Assembly: GCA_024349245.1 (NCBI GenBank)
Contig: JALDNG010000488.1
Location: 115,001-179,000, forward strand
DNA from: Neodontobutis hainanensis
Lineage: Eukaryota; Chordata; Actinopteri; Gobiiformes; Odontobutidae
Reading direction: 5' to 3'
DNA length: 64,000 bases
A program made the translations under genes and the position numbers. The notes under the pieces are model-generated. The model did not search any database, was not told where the DNA came from, and saw only the letters and a program-made list of their open reading frames with translations. Positions 58,579 through 64,000 of the stretch are shown here, piece after piece (positions within the stretch are counted from its first letter, which is position 1; each line of letters begins with the position of its first letter).

Positions 58579-61442
58579 CCATCCATCCATCCATCCATCT
58601 TCTACCGCTTATCCGGGGCCGGGTCGCGGGGGCAGCAGTCTAAGCAGAGATGCCCAGACTTCCCTCTCCCCAGACACTTCCTCCAGCTCTTCCGGGGGGA
58701 TACCGAGGCGTTCCCAGGCCAGCCGAGAGACATAGTCCCTCCAGCGTGTCCTAGGTCTTCCCCGAGGTCTCCTCCCGGTGGGACATGCCCGGAACACCTC
58801 CCTAGGGAGGCGTCCGGGAGGCATCCGAAACAGATGCCCGAGCCACCTCAGCTGGCTCCTCTCGATGTGAAGGAGCAGCGGCTCTACTTTGAGCTCCTCC
58901 CGAGTGACCGAGCTCCTCACCCTATCTCTAAGGGAGCGCCCCGCCACTCTGCGGAGAAAGCTCATTTCGGCCGCCTGTATCCGGGATCTTGTTCTTTCGG
59001 TCATGACCCAAAGCTCATGACCATAGGTGAGAGTAGGAACGTAGATCGACTGGTAAATCGAGAGCTTTGCCTTACAGCTCAGCTCCTTCTTCACCACGAC
59101 AGACCGGTACATCGACCGCATTACTGCAGAAGCTGCACCGATCCGTCTGTCGATCTCACGTTCCCTCCTTCCCTCACTCGTGAACAAGACCCCGAGATAC
59201 TTAAACTCCTCCACTTGAGGCAGGAGCTCTCCACCAACCTGGAGGGGGCAAGCCACCCTTTTCCGACTGAGAACCATGGTCTCAGACTTGGAGGTGCTGA
59301 TCCTCATCCCAGCTGCTTCACACTCGGCTGCAAACCGCCCCAGTGAACATTGAAGGTCCTGGCTTGATGGAGCCAACAGGACAACATCATCTGCAAAAAG
59401 CAGAGATGAAATCCTGTGGTCCCCAAACCAGACTCCCTCCGGCCCCTGGCTGCGCCTAGAAATCCTGTCCATAAAGATAATGAACAGGACCGGTGACAAA
59501 GGGCAGCCCTGCCGGAGTCCAACATTCACCGGGAACAGGTCTGACTTACTGCCGGCAATGCGAACCAAGCTCCTGCTCCGGTCGTACAGGGACCGGACAG
59601 CCCTTAGCAAAGGGCCCCGGACTCCATACTCCCAGAGCACCCCCCACAGGGCACCGCGAGGACACAGTCGAATGCCTTCTCCAGATCCACAAAGCACATG
59701 TGGACTGGTTGGGCAAACTCCCATAATCCCTCCAGCACCCTGGAGAGGGTATAGAGCTGGTCCAGTGTTCCACGACCGGGACGAAACCGCATTGTTCCTC
59801 CTGGATCTGAGGTTCGACTATCGGCCGCATTCTCCTCTCCAGTACCCTGGCATAGACTTTCCCGGGAGGCTGAGGAGTGTGATCCTCTGTAGTTGGAACA
59901 CACCCTCCGGTCCCCTTCTTAAAAAGGGGGACCACCACCCGGTCTGCCAGTCCAGAGGTACTGTCCCCAACGCCACGCGATGTTGCAGAGGCGTGTCAGC
60001 CAAGACAGCCCCACAACATCCAGAGACTTGAGGTACTCAGGGCGTACCTCATCCACCCCGGTGCCTTGCCACCGAGGAGCTTCCCAACTACCTCAGTGAC
60101 TTCAGCCTGAGTGATGGACGAGTCCACCTCTGAGCCCTCGGCCTCTGCTTCCTCAGTGGAAGACGTGACGGTGGGGTTGAGGAGATCCTCGAAGTATTCC
60201 TTCCACCGTCCAACAATATCCCCAGTTGAGGTCAGCAGATTCCCACCTCCACTGTAAACAGTGTTGGCAGGGCACTGCTTCCCCCTCCTGAGGCGCCGGA
60301 CGGTTTGCCAGAATTTCTTCGAGGCCGACCGATAGTCTTTTTCCATGGCCTCACCGAACTCCTCCCAGACCCGAGTTTTTGCCTCCACAACCACCCGTGC
60401 TGCAGCTCGCTTGGCCTGCCGGCCTGCCTGTTCCTCCTGTGGGCCCACCACCTGCAGGAGGAACCGTAAGGGGCCGGTGCAATGTGGATTGGGTGGCAGT
60501 CGAAGGCAGGAGCCTCGACGGCCCAATCCCCGGACACAGAATCTGGCTCTAGGGACATGGAATGTCACCTCCCTGGCGGGTAAGGAGCCTGAGCTTGTGC
60601 GGGAGGTTGAGAGATACCGACTAGAGATAGTCGGGCTCACCTCCACGCACAGCTTGGGCTCTGGAACCCAAATCCTCGAGAGAGGCTGGACTCTCCACTA
60701 TTCTGGAGTTGCCTGCGGTGAGAGGCGGCGGGCTGGTGTGGGTTTGCTTATTGCCCCCGGCTCAGCCGCCATGTGTTGGAGTTCACCCGGTGAACGAGGG
60801 TCGCTTCCCTGCGCCTTCGGGTTGGGGATAGGTCTCTCACTATTGTTTGTGCTTACGGGCCAAATGGCAGTGCAGAGTACCCGGCCTTCTTGGAGTCTCT
60901 GGGAGGTGCTGGAAAGTGCTCCAACCGGGACTCCATCGTTCTACTGGGGACTTCAACGCTCACGTGGGTAGCGACAGTGACACCTGGAGGCGTGATTGGG
61001 AGGAACGGCCCCTGATCTGAACCCGAGTGGTGTTCTGTTATTGGACTTCTGTGCTAGCAACAGTTTGTCCATAACGAACACCATGTTCAAGCATAAGGGT
61101 GTCCATCAGTGCGTGGCACCAGGACACCTAGGCCGGAGGTCGATGATCGACTTTGTAGTTGTCTCATCTGACCTCCGACCGTATGTCTTGGACACTCGGG
61201 TGAAGAGAGGGGCGGAGCTGTCAACTGATCACCACCTGGTGGTGAGTTGGATCCGATGGCGGGGAGAAGGTCGGACAGACTTGGCAGACCCAAAGCGTAC
61301 TGTGAGGGTCTGTTGGGAACGCTTGGCCGAGTCCCCTGTCAGAGAGATCTTCAACTCCCACCTCCGACAGAGCTTCGACCAGATTCCGAGGGAGACTGGA
61401 GACATTGAGTCCGAGTGGACCATGTTCTCCACCTCCATTGTC
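58579..61442 (-). mobile_element. Rex3-type RTE retrotransposon with inverted 5' part
   Basis: The 3' end is at the left: a GATG repeat tail (ATCCATCCATCC on the plus strand) after CCCCGGATAAGCGGTAGAAG, the standard Rex3 terminus. From 58,609 to about 60,435 the reverse transcriptase reads on the minus strand; from about 60,440 to 61,442 the endonuclease reads on the plus strand. The two halves belong to one ORF and are joined head to head, with about 100 bp of the protein between them missing. This is the structure left by twin priming. Satellite flanks join in phase. Confidence 0.9.
58609..60435 (-). pseudogene. Rex3 reverse transcriptase region
   Basis: The region starts near QAKRAAARVVVEAKTRVWEE, just upstream of the RT, and continues through GKLLGGKAPG, then (frameshifted) FVDLEKAFD with the first catalytic aspartate. 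Next come VGLRQGCPLSPVLF and SLLFADDVVLLA, the FADD catalytic box. The final frame of 371 residues (59,724-58,609) is open to its natural stop and includes the post-RT block LPREVFRACPTGRRPRGRPR. Frameshifts near 59,600-60,000 break the N-terminal part. Inactive, but the C-terminal half is well kept. Confidence 0.9.
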
Positions 61443-61443
61443 G
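60537..61443 (+). pseudogene. Rex3 endonuclease region, inverted
   Basis: The APE-type endonuclease that nicks target DNA for RTE retrotransposition. Visible motifs in order: LALGTWNVTSL (start of the fold), EIVGLTSTHS, GDFNAHVGSDSDTW in a shifted frame near 60,945-60,990, MIDFVVVSSDLRPYVLD, and STDHHLVVSWI with the catalytic-type DHH segment. It ends at ESEWTMFSTSIVD, where the satellite begins. At least two frameshifts are present. It lies on the strand opposite to its own RT. Confidence 0.88.
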
Positions 61444-64000
61444 ACAGACTGTAGATGAGCATTAAAAAAGACTGTATATGAGTATTAGAAAACACTGTAG
61501 AAATGTTTTAGAACAGACTGCAGAGATGCAGTTGTACAGACTGTAGACGAGCATTAGAAAAGACTGTAGAAGTGCAGTAGAACAGACTGTAGACAATAAT
61601 TAAAACATACTGTAGTTGTGCAGTAGAACAGACTGTAGACGAGCAGTAGATTAGAATGTAGACTTGCAATAGAAAAGACTATGGAGGTGCAGTTGAACAA
61701 ACTGTAGAGGTGCAGTTGAACAGACTTCAGAGCAGCAGTAGTAGAAATTGTAGAATGGCTTTAAAACTGACTGTAGACAAGCATTAGAACTGACTGACTG
61801 TAGACGGCCATTAGAACAGACTGTAGATGTGCAGTAGAAGAGACTGTAGAGGTGCAGTAGTACAGACTCTAGTCGTGCAGTAGAACAGACTGTAGACTTG
61901 CAGTAGAACAGACTGCAGAGCAGCAGTAGTACAGACTTTAGACATGCAGTAGAACAGACTGTAGAGGAGCAGTAGAACAAACTGTAGAGGTGGAGTAGTA
62001 AAGACTGTTATTGGGCATTAGAACAGACTATATTCGAGCAAAAGAACAGACTATAGATGTATGGTCGTACAGACTGCATTAGAACAGACTGTGGACAAGC
62101 ATTTGAAAAGACTATAGACGTGCATTAGAACAGACTTTAGATGTGCAGTAGAAGAGACTGTAGGGGTGCAGTAGTACAGAATGTCGACAATTATTAGAAA
62201 ATACTGTAGACGTGCAGTAGAAGAGACTGACAATGCTTCAGAAGAATAGACTTTAGAGGTGCATTAGGACAGACTGTAGACGAGTATAAAACAGACTGTA
62301 TATGAGTATTAGAATAGATTGTAGACTTGCTTTAGCACAGACTGTAGAGGTGCTGTATTACAGACTGTAGACAAACAGTAGTACAGACTGTAGACTTGCA
62401 TTAGAACAGACTGTAGATGGGCATTAGAACAGACTGTAGACGTACAATAGAACAGACAGTAGAGGTGCAGTTGAACAGACTGTAGGCAGCTGTAGAGATT
62501 CAGTGCAGCAGTAGTACAGACTCTAGATTGGCTTTAGAACAGACTGTATACGATCATTAGAACAGACTGTAAACGTCCAGTAAAACAGACTGACAATGTG
62601 CAGAAGAATAGACTCTTCAGGAGCAGTAGTACAGACTGTAGATGAGCATTAGAACAGACTGTATATGATTATTAGAAAACACTGTAGACATGCTTTAAAA
62701 CAGACTGTAGAGGTGCAGTTGTACAGACTGTAGACGAGCATTAGAACAGACTGTATATTAGTATTAGAAAACACTCTAGACATACTTTAAAACAGACTGT
62801 AGAGGTGCAGTAATACAGACTGTAGACGAGCATTAGAACAGACTGTAGAAGTCCAGTATTACAAACTGTAGATGTGAAGTAGAACAGACTAACGATGCTG
62901 CAGAAGAATAGACTTTAAAAGTATGGTAGTACAGACTATAGACGACCATTAGAAAAGACTGTATATGAGTATTGGAACAGACTGTAGACATGCTTTAGAA
63001 AAGACTGTAGAGGTGTAGTCATACAGACTGTAAACAAGCAGTAGTACAGACTGTAGATATGCATTAGAACAGGCTGTAGACATACAATAGAAAAGACTAT
63101 AGAGGTGCAGTTGAACAGATTGTAGACGTGCAGTTGAACAGAAATCAGAGCAGCAGTAGTACAGACTCTAGATTTACTTTAGAACAGACTGTAGATGAGC
63201 ATTAGAAATGACTGTAAATATCCAGTAGAACAGACAGACAATGTGCAAAAAATAGACTCTAGAGGAGCAGTAGTTCAGACTGTAGATGAGCATTAGAACA
63301 GACTGTATATGAGTATTAGAAAACTTTCTAGACATGCTTTAGAACAGACTGTAGAGGTGCAGTAATACAGACTGTAGACAAGAATTAGAACAGACTGTAG
63401 AAGTGCAGTAGTACAGACTGTAGAAGTGCAGTAGAACAGACTGTAGACGTGCAGTAAAACAGACTGTAGACCAGCATTAGAAACGACTGTAAACGTCCAG
63501 TAGAACAGTATGACAATGTGTAGAAGAACAGACTGTAGATGTGCAGTAGAACAGACTGTAGTTGAGCAGTAGTGCAGACTGTATACTTGCATAGGAACAG
63601 ACTGTAGATGTGCAGTAAAACAGACTGTAGACTTGCAATAGAGGAGACTGAAGACGTGCAGTAGAACAGACTGAAGACGTGCTGTAGAACAGACTGTAGA
63701 CATGCAGTAGAACAGACTGTAGACATGCAGTAGAACAGACTGTAGAGGTGGAGTAATAAAGACTTTTATTGCGCAATAGAAAAGACTGTAGACAAGCAAT
63801 AGAACAGATTGTAGATGTGCAGTAGTATAGACTGTGGACCTGCATTAGAAGAGACTGTAGATGCACAGTAGAACAGACTGTAGACGAGCATTAGAACAGA
63901 CTGTTAACGTCCAGTAGAACAGACTGACAATGTGCAGAAGAATAGACTATAGAGGTGCAGTAGTACAGACTGTAGACGAGCAGTAGAACAGACTGTAGAT
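61443..64000 (-). repeat. 23-bp satellite, block 4 continued to window edge
   Basis: Minus-oriented. 63,300-63,870 is an inverted near-copy of 21,690-22,150, sharing the run GCGCAATAGAAAAG / ACTTTTATTGCGC and the AGGTGGAGTAATAAAG variant. 62,460-62,720 is a paralogue of the two Rex3 flanks without the insertion. It runs off the right edge of the window. Confidence 0.94.

Noticed and set aside
58531..60031. Plus-strand frames of 77-271 residues opposite the Rex3 reverse transcriptase
   Set aside because: Antisense shadows of the RT, which shows real motifs on the minus strand.
2723..63866. Dozens of frames of 60-168 residues with STVCSTAHLQSVLLHIYSLF-like repeats
   Set aside because: These are a 23-residue reading of the 23-bp satellite. 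All three frames of a block give the same peptide out of phase, starts vary, and nothing else supports translation.

Overview
The window reads as heterochromatic, repeat-built DNA from a teleost fish, and I find no intact host gene. The organism call rests on the mobile elements: a Rex3-type RTE retrotransposon with a GATG tail, two CR1/L2-like LINE tails, a Mermaid/V-SINE-like tRNA SINE, a Ty3/gypsy remnant, a spliced PGBD4-like piggyBac and a small hAT element. That combination is typical of ray-finned fish. The species cannot be fixed from the sequence alone.

The backbone is a 23-bp satellite. Its monomer begins TCTGTTCTA, has a variable middle (often ATGCACA) and ends TCTACAG. By the boundaries given here it fills about 39.5 kb (about 62% of the window, roughly 1,700 monomers). 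Its orientation alternates in four blocks: plus (2.65-23.87 kb), minus (23.87-41.97 kb), plus (45.26-53.97 kb) and minus (53.98 kb to the end). The switch at 41.97-45.26 kb is occupied by a 3.3-kb purine-rich, almost T-free 27-bp minisatellite. The switch at 53.97 kb carries a short vertebrate telomere repeat. The array has grown by segmental duplication: tandem copies of about 355, 360, 484, 776 and 1,700 bp, direct paralogues 11 kb and about 35-39 kb apart, and inverted paralogues about 41 kb apart.

Layout: 1-2.65 kb, a CTG/TTG trinucleotide tract split by a degraded Ty3/gypsy element that itself holds a SINE. 2.65-6.19 kb, satellite. 6.19-6.96 kb, unknown GC-rich insert with 80-bp and 12-bp repeats. 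6.96-7.87 kb, satellite. 7.87-11.93 kb, complete piggyBac element with a broken three-exon transposase. 11.93-16.04 kb, satellite. 16.04-16.97 kb, LINE tail. 16.97-24.26 kb, satellite with the first orientation switch. 24.26-25.41 kb, second LINE tail. 25.41-32.31 kb, satellite. 32.31-40.60 kb, an 8.3-kb composite repeat block with mirror-image arms. 40.60-41.97 kb, satellite. 41.97-45.26 kb, 27-bp minisatellite. 45.26-53.97 kb, satellite with a hAT MITE. 53.97-58.58 kb, satellite. 58.58-61.44 kb, Rex3 with an inverted 5' part. 61.44-64 kb, satellite.

The most informative result concerns history rather than function. Because the array is duplicated, several insertions have a matching empty site inside the same window. 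One duplicate pair is reciprocal: one copy holds piggyBac and lacks the hAT element, and the other holds the hAT element and lacks piggyBac. The 8.3-kb composite block is the least familiar component. Its different repeat families share one short motif of the form TAGTGNNTTCGNGGAC, and its arms are reverse complements of each other. I recognise no described family in it.
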